From NCBI RefSeq assembly GCF_001421515.1, contig NZ_LMKM01000001.1:198288-262287 (forward strand): a DNA stretch of 64,000 nucleotides, written 5' to 3'. The DNA is from Pedobacter sp. Leaf216. Lineage in GTDB: Bacteria; Bacteroidota; Bacteroidia; Sphingobacteriales; Sphingobacteriaceae. The notes under the pieces are model-generated. The model was not told the DNA's origin. It worked only from the letters and a program-made list of their open reading frames with translations, and made no database searches. The position numbers and the translations under genes were made by a program. How positions within the stretch are numbered: the stretch's first letter is position 1; each line of letters opens with the position of its first letter. Positions 15,622 to 24,133 of this stretch are shown piece by piece.

Positions 15622-17664
15622 TTACCAAACACCCAAGCGGTCTGCAGGTGCAACATACATTTTTGCCGTAACAGGTATATTGAATGCTTTGTAAAACGCC
15701 TCCATATTGTAAACCGGGCCATTTACCCGGAACATTTCTGGGCTATGCGGATCCGTTTTTATCCTTACACGCATACTTTCATCACGGGTTTTCATTCTCC
15801 ATACCTGGGCAAAACTTAAAAAGAAACGTTGATCTGGCGTAAAACCATCAATCTTTTTATCGCCTTTTCCCTGCTTAGTTAATTTAAATGCATCATAAGC
15901 GATGTTCAATCCACCAATATCGGCAAGGTTTTCGCCTAAAGTTAATGAACCATTAACGTGCTGATTATCCAGCAAAGTGAAGTTGTTGTAAAATGTTTCA
16001 ACCTTACCCACTTTAGCTTTAAATTTATCTGCATCAGCTTTGGTCCACCATTCTTTTAAATTGCCTACAGCATCATACTGGCGGCCCTGATCATCAAAAC
16101 CATGTGTCATTTCATGTCCGATTACCGCACCAATAGCACCATAGTTTATTGCATCATCAGCCGCGAAATCAAAGAAAGGAAACTGCAAAATTCCCGCAGG
16201 GAATACAATTTCGTTAAATGAAGGATTATAATAGGCATTCACTGTAGGCGGAGTTATTCCCCACTCCGTTTTATCAACTTTTTTGCCCAGCTTATCCATC
16301 ATTTCTTTATAGCCGTGCTTATTTGCTGATTGGAGGTTTGCATAATACGTATTTTTGGAAACCTCTACATCATCATATTTTTTCCATTTATCCGGATAGC
16401 CGATTTTTTTAATAAATGCATTTAATTTCTCCAAAGCTTTCTTTTTAGTTTCCGGGGTCATCCAATCCACTTTCTGAATCCGTTCTGCATATACCTTTTG
16501 TAAGTTATTTACCAAAGTCAACATGCGTTCTTTCGCTTCCGGTTTAAAGTACTTTTCGGCATACAATTGACCTAAAAGTTCGCCTAAACTATTGTCTGTA
16601 GCGTTTACAATGGATTTCCACCTTTCTGTTAGTGCCTGCTGACCATACAGCGTTTTGGAGAAGAAATTGAATTTAGCCGTTCTGAATTTTTTGGTAAAAG
16701 CATTGGCCGATCGGTTTAAGGCATCAAATTTTAGCTTTTCTTTCCAAATCTCAATAGGTTGGCTTTTTACCAGGCCCGATAAAGTTTGATAATATTTCGG
16801 CTGTCTAACAATAATCGTATCAGTAGTTGCGCCTAATTTATTCAACACAGATTTCCACTCAATATTCGGTGTTTGTTTCTGGAAATCGGCCACTGTCATT
16901 TTGTTATAGTTTTTCTGTGGATCGCGTAGTTGAACAGGTGTTGAATGCGATTGTGCAATGGCAGTTTCTAACTTTAAAATGTTATCTGCATACTTTGCTG
17001 CATTTATTGAATCGCCTGCAAGACTAAAAATCTTTGTGATGTATTTAATATACTCTGCTCTTATTTTTTTTGCTTTATCATCCTGATCAAGGTAATAGCT
17101 CCGATCGGGTAAGGTAAGGCCTGCCTGTGAAAATGCCAGCGCATTTATGGTACTCAGTTTATCGTCGGGCTCTACACTAAAACTTAGCAAATCACCTTCG
17201 CCATTTTTATAACCATCAGCCACAAAGTTGATTAAATCTTTATCATTTTTAATCCCGTCAATTTTCGAAAGTAAAGGTTTTATAGGTTCGATACCTAATT
17301 TTTCGATGGTAAGTGTATCCATTCCACTCGCATAAAAATCGCCAACTTTTTGCTCGGCACTTCCCCTAGCACCATCTGATTTTGACGCGCTTTCAAGAAT
17401 CTTATCCAGGTTTTTAAGGTTATCATTATACAAAACATAAAAAGAGCCCCAGCCTGTTTCTGTTTTCGGAATTTCGGTGTTTTTAATCCATTTGCCATTT
17501 GCATACAGGAAAAAATTATCACCTGGCTTAACTGTGGTATCCATACCTGTTTTATCGAAAAATTCGGTACGCGCAGTTATCGTTTCGGTTTCCTGATGTT
17601 TCTTATTCTGACAAGCAGCAAACAACAAAATGCTGGCCGCCGGAAGAATTAATTTAGTTTTCAT
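15622..17664 (-). CDS. M13 family metallopeptidase (neprilysin/PepO type), lipoprotein
   Basis: The protein has 680 residues. The lipobox FAAC gives Cys18, so it is lipid-anchored. The zinc site is HEMTH at 517-521, with the third ligand in GENLADIGG near 576. NAYYNPSFNEIVFPAGILQ and the VNGPVYNMEAFYKAF region near the C-terminus are further M13 hallmarks. Length matches the family. It probably degrades oligopeptides in the periplasm. It is divergent from the SPFH gene. Confidence 0.95.
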   Translation of the reverse strand: MKTKLILPAASILLFAACQNKKHQETETITARTEFFDKTGMDTTVKPGDNFFLYANGKWIKNTEIPKTETGWGSFYVLYNDNLKNLDKILESASKSDGARGSAEQKVGDFYASGMDTLTIEKLGIEPIKPLLSKIDGIKNDKDLINFVADGYKNGEGDLLSFSVEPDDKLSTINALAFSQAGLTLPDRSYYLDQDDKAKKIRAEYIKYITKIFSLAGDSINAAKYADNILKLETAIAQSHSTPVQLRDPQKNYNKMTVADFQKQTPNIEWKSVLNKLGATTDTIIVRQPKYYQTLSGLVKSQPIEIWKEKLKFDALNRSANAFTKKFRTAKFNFFSKTLYGQQALTERWKSIVNATDNSLGELLGQLYAEKYFKPEAKERMLTLVNNLQKVYAERIQKVDWMTPETKKKALEKLNAFIKKIGYPDKWKKYDDVEVSKNTYYANLQSANKHGYKEMMDKLGKKVDKTEWGITPPTVNAYYNPSFNEIVFPAGILQFPFFDFAADDAINYGAIGAVIGHEMTHGFDDQGRQYDAVGNLKEWWTKADADKFKAKVGKVETFYNNFTLLDNQHVNGSLTLGENLADIGGLNIAYDAFKLTKQGKGDKKIDGFTPDQRFFLSFAQVWRMKTRDESMRVRIKTDPHSPEMFRVNGPVYNMEAFYKAFNIPVTAKMYVAPADRLGVW

Positions 17665-17754
17665 TGTTTATGAATTAGTTAGAAAAACTTAAAGCTACTA
17701 AATGCCTGATGTAGTTTGCATGAATTTTTTATAACTTCATAAAAAAATCTAATT

Positions 17755-18696
17755 ATGCAATACACCATTTACATTGTAGTTATAGTAGCTTTTATTATTC
17801 TACTCAGCTCGTTTGTTACTGTTAAACAAGGAACCATTGCCGTGGTAACGGTTTTCGGTAAATACCGCCGTCAGTTAAGGCCTGGGCTAAACTTTAAAAT
17901 TCCGTTGATAGAACAGATTTATTCGCGTATTTCGATTCAAAACCGTTCGGTAGAACTTTCATTCCAGGCGGTAACGCAAGATCAGGCCAATGTATATTTT
18001 AAAGCCATGCTTTTATATTCTGTGGTAAACCAGGATGAAGAAACCATCAAAAATGTAGCCTTTAAATTCGTAGATGCCACTAACCTTATGCAAGCGTTGA
18101 TCAGAACCATCGAAGGTTCGATCAGGGCATATGTAGCTACACAAAAACAAGCCAACGTATTGGCTCAGCGTAATGAAATTGTACTGCATGTTAAGGAACA
18201 GATAGACCAGGTACTGGATGGCTGGGGTTATCACCTTCAGGATCTTCAGTTGAATGATATTACCTTTGATGAAGAAATTATGCGCTCAATGAGCCGTGTA
18301 GTGGCTTCAAACAACCTTAAAGCTGCCGCAGAAAATGAAGGTCAGGCTTTGTTGATTACCAAAACTAAAGCTGCAGAAGCTGATGGTAATGCCATTAAAA
18401 TTGCAGCAACAGCAGAGCGTGAGGCTGCGCAATTGCGCGGACAAGGTATTGCTTTATTCAGAGCTGAGGTTGCCCATGGTATGAGCAAAGCTGCACAGGA
18501 AATGGAACAGGCTAACCTGGATATTTCGGTAATTTTATTTACCATGTGGACGGAATCGATCAAACACTTTGCAGAAAATGGGGATGGTAATGTAATCTTT
18601 TTAGATGGGAGTGCCGATGGGATGAATAAAACCATGAAAGAAATGATGGCGATGCAATTGAATAAACAAACTGAACCATCTTCAAAGAAAGCCTAG
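17755..18696 (+). CDS. SPFH/band 7 (stomatin-like) membrane protein
   Basis: The protein has 313 residues. A single N-terminal membrane helix (about 3-21) is followed by the SPFH domain (VTVFGKYRRQLRPGLNFKIP onward to about 190). A helical Ala/Glu-rich segment comes next, with the motif LKAAAENEGQALLITKTKAAEADG that is typical of this group. It forms large membrane scaffolds in related bacteria. No NfeD partner is adjacent. Confidence 0.9.
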   Translation: MQYTIYIVVIVAFIILLSSFVTVKQGTIAVVTVFGKYRRQLRPGLNFKIPLIEQIYSRISIQNRSVELSFQAVTQDQANVYFKAMLLYSVVNQDEETIKNVAFKFVDATNLMQALIRTIEGSIRAYVATQKQANVLAQRNEIVLHVKEQIDQVLDGWGYHLQDLQLNDITFDEEIMRSMSRVVASNNLKAAAENEGQALLITKTKAAEADGNAIKIAATAEREAAQLRGQGIALFRAEVAHGMSKAAQEMEQANLDISVILFTMWTESIKHFAENGDGNVIFLDGSADGMNKTMKEMMAMQLNKQTEPSSKKA

Positions 18697-18780
18697 CTTA
18701 TTTTGAAGTGCAGTAGGATGTTAGCATTAGACAGTTAACCATATTAAATTGCTATATCGGATAAGAATATCCGAAATCAC

Positions 18781-18838
18781 AATAATTTAGACCTCGGAGT
18801 TCTGTTGGGCCAGGTGCCAATGAAACCTCCGAAGTATT
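18781..18838. repeat. Intergenic element with AATAATTTAGACC...CGAAGTATT ends
   Basis: ATAATTTAGACC at the left and CGAAGTATT at the right recur at 41024-41079. ACCTCGGAG can pair with CTCCGAAGT. Both copies lie just before a terminator hairpin. Confidence 0.4.
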
Positions 18839-18847
18839 TGTAAAAAA

Positions 18848-18887
18848 TAAAAGGCCGCTTTTAGCAAAAAACTAAAGCGGCCTTTTT
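18848..18887. terminator. Bidirectional terminator between convergent SPFH and protease genes
   Basis: AAAAGGCCGCTTTTAG pairs with CTAAAGCGGCCTTTTT around a short A-rich loop. T or A runs on both sides suit both convergent genes. Confidence 0.9.
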
Positions 18888-18905
18888 GGTTAAAGATATT
18901 TCTGA

Positions 18906-21071
18906 TTAATTATTCTTAGGCATTAAACCTAAGTTCATTACATAATTACCTGATTGTTGCATAAAATCGCCCATAACTTTTAACGATTCATCTTCGATAA
19001 AATCGTAAGCATCCTGTTTGGTAATTTTATCTCCTTTTTTAATTGCAGGCAATCCGCGTAATGCTCTTAATTCATTTTGTCTGGTAAGTGTTTTCGATTC
19101 CTGAGCTTCACGTTCAGCTTTAAGCTTAGCCTCATTTAACGTTACAGAAACCTCAGCATCGCGTTTTTTAAGATCGGCGATATCTTGTTTCAGGTATTTA
19201 AAATCCAATGAATTTGCAACACGTTGCTCACTGTTCTTCATCAACTGTGCCTTAACGGTTGTTAAGTTTGCAACTGCTTTAAAGTTAGAACTTGGAATAA
19301 CATCCCAAGGCAATGCAGATGGCTCAGTATCTTCACCAATTTTATCCATCGGATAGATAGAAGGGAAAACAACATCAGGCGTTACACCTTTGTGTTGGGT
19401 ACTGCTTCCGGCCACACGGTAAAATTTAGCCATGGTTAAGTTAATCTGACCTAAATTAATATCAGCAGGGCTTGTGCCGTTTGGCGAAGTACCTACCGTT
19501 TTATCTTTAGAAACCAAACCGGCAACTCTCTGTAACATGCTTGGGTTTACCAATTTATTTAAATCGATAGAAGATTGAACAGTACCTTTACCATAGGTTT
19601 GGCTTCCCATAATAATACCACGTCCGTAATCTTGTATTGCCCCTGCAAAAATTTCTGACGCTGATGCACTCAGGCGGTCTACCATTACGCCAAAAGGACC
19701 ATCCCATGCTACACCACTATTTTCGTCTTCATCTACTTCAATTTTACCACGTAAATCTTTTACCTGAACAACCGGGCCTTTATCAATAAACAAACCTGTT
19801 AATGAAATGGCCTCTACTAAAGAACCACCTCCATTACCGCGTAAATCCAATACAATCGCATTTACTTTATCATATGTTTTTAATGAATCGATCAGTTTTC
19901 TTACATCACGTGTGGTACTTTTATAATTTTTATCACCAGCATTTGCTGCTTTAAAATCAGCGTAGAATGCGGGCAGCGTAATTATTCCGATCTTAATGTC
20001 TTTACCGTTGCTGTTGATCGTTTTAACTTTTTTCTTGGCAGAGGTTTCTTCCAAAATAATTTTATCGCGAACCAATTCAATTATGACTGGTTTTGATGAC
20101 ATTTCTTTACCTACCGGAATAACTTTTAAGCGGACTTTTGTGCCTTTAGGACCTTTAATTTTAGTTACCGTATTGTCTAATCTCCAGCCCACAACATCAA
20201 CAAATTCACCATCGCCTTGCGCTACAGCAATAATCCTGTCGCCTGCACTTAATTGTTTGCCTTTAAAAGCGGGTCCGCCGGCAATAATTTCCGAGATTTT
20301 AACCACTTCATTTTCCAATTGTAAACGGGCACCAATACCTTCAAATGAGCGCGACATATCCTCGTTAAAGGCAACCGCATTGCTAGGGTTAAAATAGTTG
20401 GTATGCGGATCGATTGATTCGGTAAATGCATCCATCAAAATCTGGAAAACATCCTGATTGTTTGTTTTTGAAGTTTGAGATTGCAGGTTTTGATAACGTT
20501 TTGTTAATGTTTCTACATTCTTGGCTTCAGCTGTTCCTGCTAGGTTTAAATTGATCAGTTCATATTTAACACGTTTTTTCCAGGTATCATTTAAAGCTGT
20601 TGAAGAAACTGCCCAAGGCATTTTCTCCCTGTCGTAAACATAGGTATCGGTTTGATTGAAATCGAATTTGGTTTTGATCTGCGCTAAAGAGTAGCTAAAA
20701 TATTCGTTTAACCTTTTAGCATAAACATTATAGATGAAAAACGGACCACTTAAATCGCCATTTTTAAAATCATCATCAAGTGTATACCTATACTTTTCAA
20801 ATTCCTTGATATCCGATGCTAAGAAATAATTCTTTCCCTGGTCTAAAGATTTAATGTACTTATCTAAAATAATAGAAGATATGGAATCATTAATCTGAAT
20901 TTTTTTGTAATTATAGCTTTCAATCAGGTTTACAACCTCCTTAATAACCAATTGTTGTTGCTCATCAGGTTTTACATTGGTAACACCCTCAACCATGGGC
21001 TGAGTTTTAGGTGCAGCATGACAAGCAAGTACTGCCGCAGTAAAAATTACAAAAAATATTCTCTTTAACAT
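18906..21071 (-). CDS. prc: Tail-specific (C-terminal processing) protease, S41A family
   Basis: The protein has 721 residues from the ATG at 21071, which gives a compact lipoprotein signal (lipobox TAAVLAC). An ATG at 21095 and a TTG at 21134 are also in frame but add an acidic N-terminus. The order is an N-terminal helical domain, a PDZ domain (about 220-310), the S41 peptidase domain and the C-terminal DUF3340 region. The Ser/Lys dyad is visible: Ser472 in SASASE and Lys495 in YGKGTVQ, the same layout as E. coli Prc. It degrades proteins in the periplasm and trims lipoproteins or wall enzymes. A terminator lies upstream, so it has its own promoter. Confidence 0.94.
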   Translation of the reverse strand: MLKRIFFVIFTAAVLACHAAPKTQPMVEGVTNVKPDEQQQLVIKEVVNLIESYNYKKIQINDSISSIILDKYIKSLDQGKNYFLASDIKEFEKYRYTLDDDFKNGDLSGPFFIYNVYAKRLNEYFSYSLAQIKTKFDFNQTDTYVYDREKMPWAVSSTALNDTWKKRVKYELINLNLAGTAEAKNVETLTKRYQNLQSQTSKTNNQDVFQILMDAFTESIDPHTNYFNPSNAVAFNEDMSRSFEGIGARLQLENEVVKISEIIAGGPAFKGKQLSAGDRIIAVAQGDGEFVDVVGWRLDNTVTKIKGPKGTKVRLKVIPVGKEMSSKPVIIELVRDKIILEETSAKKKVKTINSNGKDIKIGIITLPAFYADFKAANAGDKNYKSTTRDVRKLIDSLKTYDKVNAIVLDLRGNGGGSLVEAISLTGLFIDKGPVVQVKDLRGKIEVDEDENSGVAWDGPFGVMVDRLSASASEIFAGAIQDYGRGIIMGSQTYGKGTVQSSIDLNKLVNPSMLQRVAGLVSKDKTVGTSPNGTSPADINLGQINLTMAKFYRVAGSSTQHKGVTPDVVFPSIYPMDKIGEDTEPSALPWDVIPSSNFKAVANLTTVKAQLMKNSEQRVANSLDFKYLKQDIADLKKRDAEVSVTLNEAKLKAEREAQESKTLTRQNELRALRGLPAIKKGDKITKQDAYDFIEDESLKVMGDFMQQSGNYVMNLGLMPKNN

Positions 21072-21140
21072 CTCTTTAAATGATTTAAAATCCATTTCCA
21101 ATTCTATATAGCCAATATGATACCATTTTAGCAAAAAAAC

Positions 21141-21171
21141 AAAAAAGAGACAGCATTATTACCGTCTCTTG
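21141..21171 (-). terminator. Terminator after the cphB-peptidase-TPR unit
   Basis: On the minus strand AAGAGAC (21165-21171 complement) pairs with GTCTCTT and is followed by TTTTTTGTTTTTTT. It lies about 160 bases after the TPR gene stop and just before the protease gene. Confidence 0.75.
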
Positions 21172-21329
21172 TTAAAACTTTATCAAATCTAACTAAAAGC
21201 TTTTTATTTAACAATTTCTATAGGAGAACGTTGAGCCTTATTTTTTGTTTTAAAAGGGAACTGATTTTGACTAATTAAAGACGCAAAAAGATCAGCTATG
21301 AGGAAGAAGAGAGGGTTTAAATGCTTAAA

Positions 21330-22022
21330 CTAGCTTGGATTTACTTTTTTGCTTGTTGTTTTACTTGCAATTACTTCTCTTGCATCTTTAATCTGTGATT
21401 TATATTGAGAAGTTTTAATTGAATTGGCAATCCATTCTGCTGATTTAAGATCGCGGAGGGCAAGTGTGAAATCCTTCTTTTTGATTTTTACCTGAACAAT
21501 CCCTAAAATAGATTCGATGTATGCGTTATTATTTTTGGATTGTTTTGCAAGGATACCCTGTTGAGTATAAAACCACATAGACTGCGTGTATTTGGTATTT
21601 GCCAGATAAACTTTACCCAATAGGCTATAAGTATTCATTACACCCGCTCTATTGCCTGTTTTAGAATAGTTTTTTAGCGCAACGTTTAAAAGAATCTGTT
21701 CTGCATCACTAAAACGGCCCAACTGATAATGCATGCTGCTCATTTTGATAATGGCCTGGCCGTACCTGTTGAAGTTTTTTACAGCATTATATTCGAAAGC
21801 GGCTTTTCCGAATAAGGTAAGGGCTTCGTTAAAATCTCCTTTTCGCTCTAAATCTTCTGCTTCCTCAAAAAAAGAATTTCCGTCTTCCAAATCAAATTTA
21901 GATACCGCAATATTAATAGCGCTACCTCCATTTGGTTCCTGGATTTCAGTTTTATCTATGTTTTGAGCTTGTAATTGTAATGATGCGAAAAGGCCAATCA
22001 AAGCCAATACAATCTTGGTCAT
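21330..22022 (-). CDS. Exported tetratricopeptide-repeat protein
   Basis: The protein has 230 residues. A signal peptide ends near LQAQ. Helical pairs with TPR spacing run from about 50 to 215 (FFEEAEDLERKGDFNEALTLFGKAAFEYN and the following units), giving about four repeats. It is probably a periplasmic scaffold. It starts 29 bases after the isoaspartyl peptidase gene, so it is the last member of the cphB unit, although no link between TPR and cyanophycin is evident from the sequence. Confidence 0.82.
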   Translation of the reverse strand: MTKIVLALIGLFASLQLQAQNIDKTEIQEPNGGSAINIAVSKFDLEDGNSFFEEAEDLERKGDFNEALTLFGKAAFEYNAVKNFNRYGQAIIKMSSMHYQLGRFSDAEQILLNVALKNYSKTGNRAGVMNTYSLLGKVYLANTKYTQSMWFYTQQGILAKQSKNNNAYIESILGIVQVKIKKKDFTLALRDLKSAEWIANSIKTSQYKSQIKDAREVIASKTTSKKVNPS

Positions 22023-22051
22023 GCAACAAAAATAATACTTTAAATCTAATT

Positions 22052-22894
22052 TCAGCTAAATACCTGTAAATTAACATCAAAAGATGCCCAAACCATGTAT
22101 GGGTGTGAATCGCAATGGTATACCTCGCCTATAGCGGTTATGCCAACAACTCCTGCAAAGCCATCAAAAGCCTTAAGTTCATCAAAAGATTTATCAGATG
22201 CATCCTTCAAAGAAAAGCCATCAGTAACACGGGTAACGATTTTAGCAGCCAGTGCCCCGCTCACTATATCTTCGCCAACACCTGTACAGGATATACCTGC
22301 ATATTGATTTGCATAATTGCCAGCAACAGTTGCAGAATCACTCACCCGGCAAGGAATTTCGAACCCTTTGCCACCGGTTGATGTTGCAGCAGCCAAATTT
22401 CCATCTGCATCGAGCGCAACACAACCTACAGTGCCTTTATTGTTTTTTGAATTTAATTTAGCTTCATATTCTGATTGACGTTGCGCGGTAATGGGATTAT
22501 AATAGTCGAACCCATTATCCCTGGCAAACTGCTGTGCACCAGCTCCGCTTAAAACACGGTCGTCATAAGTTAATAAGTTCTGTGCAATTTCAATCGGGTT
22601 TTTAACATCCTCAATATTGATCACTCCACTAAATTTTTCTGTTTTGCCATCCATTAAAGCAGCACTTAACCGCACCTTACCATCGCTTTGGATCTGTGAG
22701 CCAATACCTGCATTAAATAACTCATTATCCTCCAGCAGTGCAACAGTATACACAACGGTTTCTAAAGCCGTATGCGTTTTTAAATATTCATGCCCAAGCG
22801 CAACAATAGAAGCCAAAGCATCTTGTTTCGCCTTTTTTGTTTCCTGATTGGTAGACGATTCACTAAAAAATCCTCCGTGTATGATGAGTTTCAT
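22052..22894 (-). CDS. Isoaspartyl peptidase / type 2 L-asparaginase (Ntn hydrolase)
   Basis: The protein has 280 residues. It is an N-terminal-nucleophile hydrolase that autocleaves at Gly154-Thr155 (NKGTVGCVALD); Thr155 becomes the nucleophile. TSTGG (171-175) and GEDIVSG supply substrate-loop residues. It hydrolyses beta-aspartyl dipeptides. It sits 69 bases after cphB on the same strand, so its natural substrate may be the beta-Asp-Arg dipeptide that cyanophycinase releases. It has no signal peptide and is cytoplasmic. Confidence 0.93.
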   Translation of the reverse strand: MKLIIHGGFFSESSTNQETKKAKQDALASIVALGHEYLKTHTALETVVYTVALLEDNELFNAGIGSQIQSDGKVRLSAALMDGKTEKFSGVINIEDVKNPIEIAQNLLTYDDRVLSGAGAQQFARDNGFDYYNPITAQRQSEYEAKLNSKNNKGTVGCVALDADGNLAAATSTGGKGFEIPCRVSDSATVAGNYANQYAGISCTGVGEDIVSGALAAKIVTRVTDGFSLKDASDKSFDELKAFDGFAGVVGITAIGEVYHCDSHPYMVWASFDVNLQVFS

Positions 22895-22963
22895 CTTTTA
22901 AATTTGTGTATTAAAACAATTATTATGAGCGTTTGGCTTTAAATCCTACACCATAATCTTCAT

Positions 22964-23839
22964 TTAAGATATAGGAATAACTTTTGGATGATGAATAACC
23001 AAACTATGGTCTGTTAAATCATAAACGTCACCATCACACATTACATGTACCACCATATTTTTAATCGAGACCGGTTGGCCCATTTCTACATCGGTTAAAT
23101 TGGTATCGGCCATATTGCGTCCATCTACCAAAATCACCATCCCGGAGCCGATCGCTTCCATAATATGCCCGTCGGAGATAAAAAGACCTGTATCTTCGCC
23201 AAGGCCGATGCCTAAAATACCCGGGTTACTGGCCGCAGCATACAGTAATCTACCAATTCTGCCGCGCTGAACAAAGTGTGTATCTACAATAACATCATCA
23301 ATAAAGCCAAGGCCGCCAGTAATTTTCACTTCCCCTTTTAACAAAGCATCTTTGCTGCTGCCCTGGTAAATCATGTTTTTAGAACTCGCCGCCGCACCTG
23401 CAGAAGTACCTGCAATTACCACAGGTTCATTTCTATATTTTTCGAGTAAAATCTGGTGAATTTTTGTCCCACCGAAGATCGAAGAAAGACGGAGTTGATC
23501 GCCACCTGTAAAAATAATCACTTCAGCTGCTTTGATCCGTTCGTAATTTTCGTCAGAATTGGCTTCTTCACGATTGGTGATATTTAATACACCAACATTA
23601 TGAACATCCAGTTGTGCGTAAGCCTTTATGTACTCTTCGCCAACTTTTTCGGGCATTAATGAAGCCGTAGTAATGATTTCGAAGCGGGATTGTGTGTCTC
23701 TTAATGATTCTGTAGTAATCCGTTTAAGAATTCCACGCTCAAAAAAATTCATGTTTTCAGGGAGGCCAAATTGCGTTTCTGCGAAGCTACCTGTGTTTAT
23801 TGCGCCGCCAATAATGATGAGTTTACCTTTCGGAACCAT
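22964..23839 (-). CDS. cphB: Cyanophycinase
   Basis: The protein has 291 residues from the ATG at 23839 (MVPKGKLIIIGG). An in-frame ATG at 23923 lies upstream of the likely -7 element and is rejected. It is an S51-type serine exopeptidase that cuts cyanophycin into beta-Asp-Arg. The nucleophile elbow is GTSAGA (Ser146), with FTGGDQ (110-115) and a DTHF segment near 190. It is divergent from cphA and followed by the isoaspartyl peptidase, which together form a complete synthesis and breakdown locus. Confidence 0.93.
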   Translation of the reverse strand: MVPKGKLIIIGGAINTGSFAETQFGLPENMNFFERGILKRITTESLRDTQSRFEIITTASLMPEKVGEEYIKAYAQLDVHNVGVLNITNREEANSDENYERIKAAEVIIFTGGDQLRLSSIFGGTKIHQILLEKYRNEPVVIAGTSAGAAASSKNMIYQGSSKDALLKGEVKITGGLGFIDDVIVDTHFVQRGRIGRLLYAAASNPGILGIGLGEDTGLFISDGHIMEAIGSGMVILVDGRNMADTNLTDVEMGQPVSIKNMVVHVMCDGDVYDLTDHSLVIHHPKVIPIS

Positions 23840-23869
23840 TCTTTGTGTATTATATTGTATCAAAAAACC

Positions 23870-23877
23870 CAAATATA
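23870..23877 (-). promoter_or_regulatory. -7 element of the cphB promoter
   Basis: CAAATATA on the plus strand reads TATATTTG on the minus strand, a full TAnnTTTG match. The -33 region is T-rich but lacks an exact TTTG. It places the transcript start near 23863, which supports the shorter cphB start. Confidence 0.5.
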
Positions 23878-24133
23878 TAGGCTTAAGATAAAAAACACGA
23901 CTTTTTTTGTCAATAATATTCAAATTATTAACAAACCTTAAAATAATCTAACCTAAATTTAACGTTATTGTACTTGAAAATAAAACAAATACACCTTAAA
24001 ATTGATTTAGCTAAATGAGGCACCTATTTTCAAAATAAATGCATAATTTACAGTCATCAATTTCTTTCTTTAAATTGAATAAAACAGGCTGTTTCAAATG
24101 CCTGATTTACCTAAAAAACGAACAAAATATTAC

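Noticed and set aside
23840..23923. Upstream ATG of cphB
   Set aside because: The added residues are AT-derived and the likely -7 element lies inside them.
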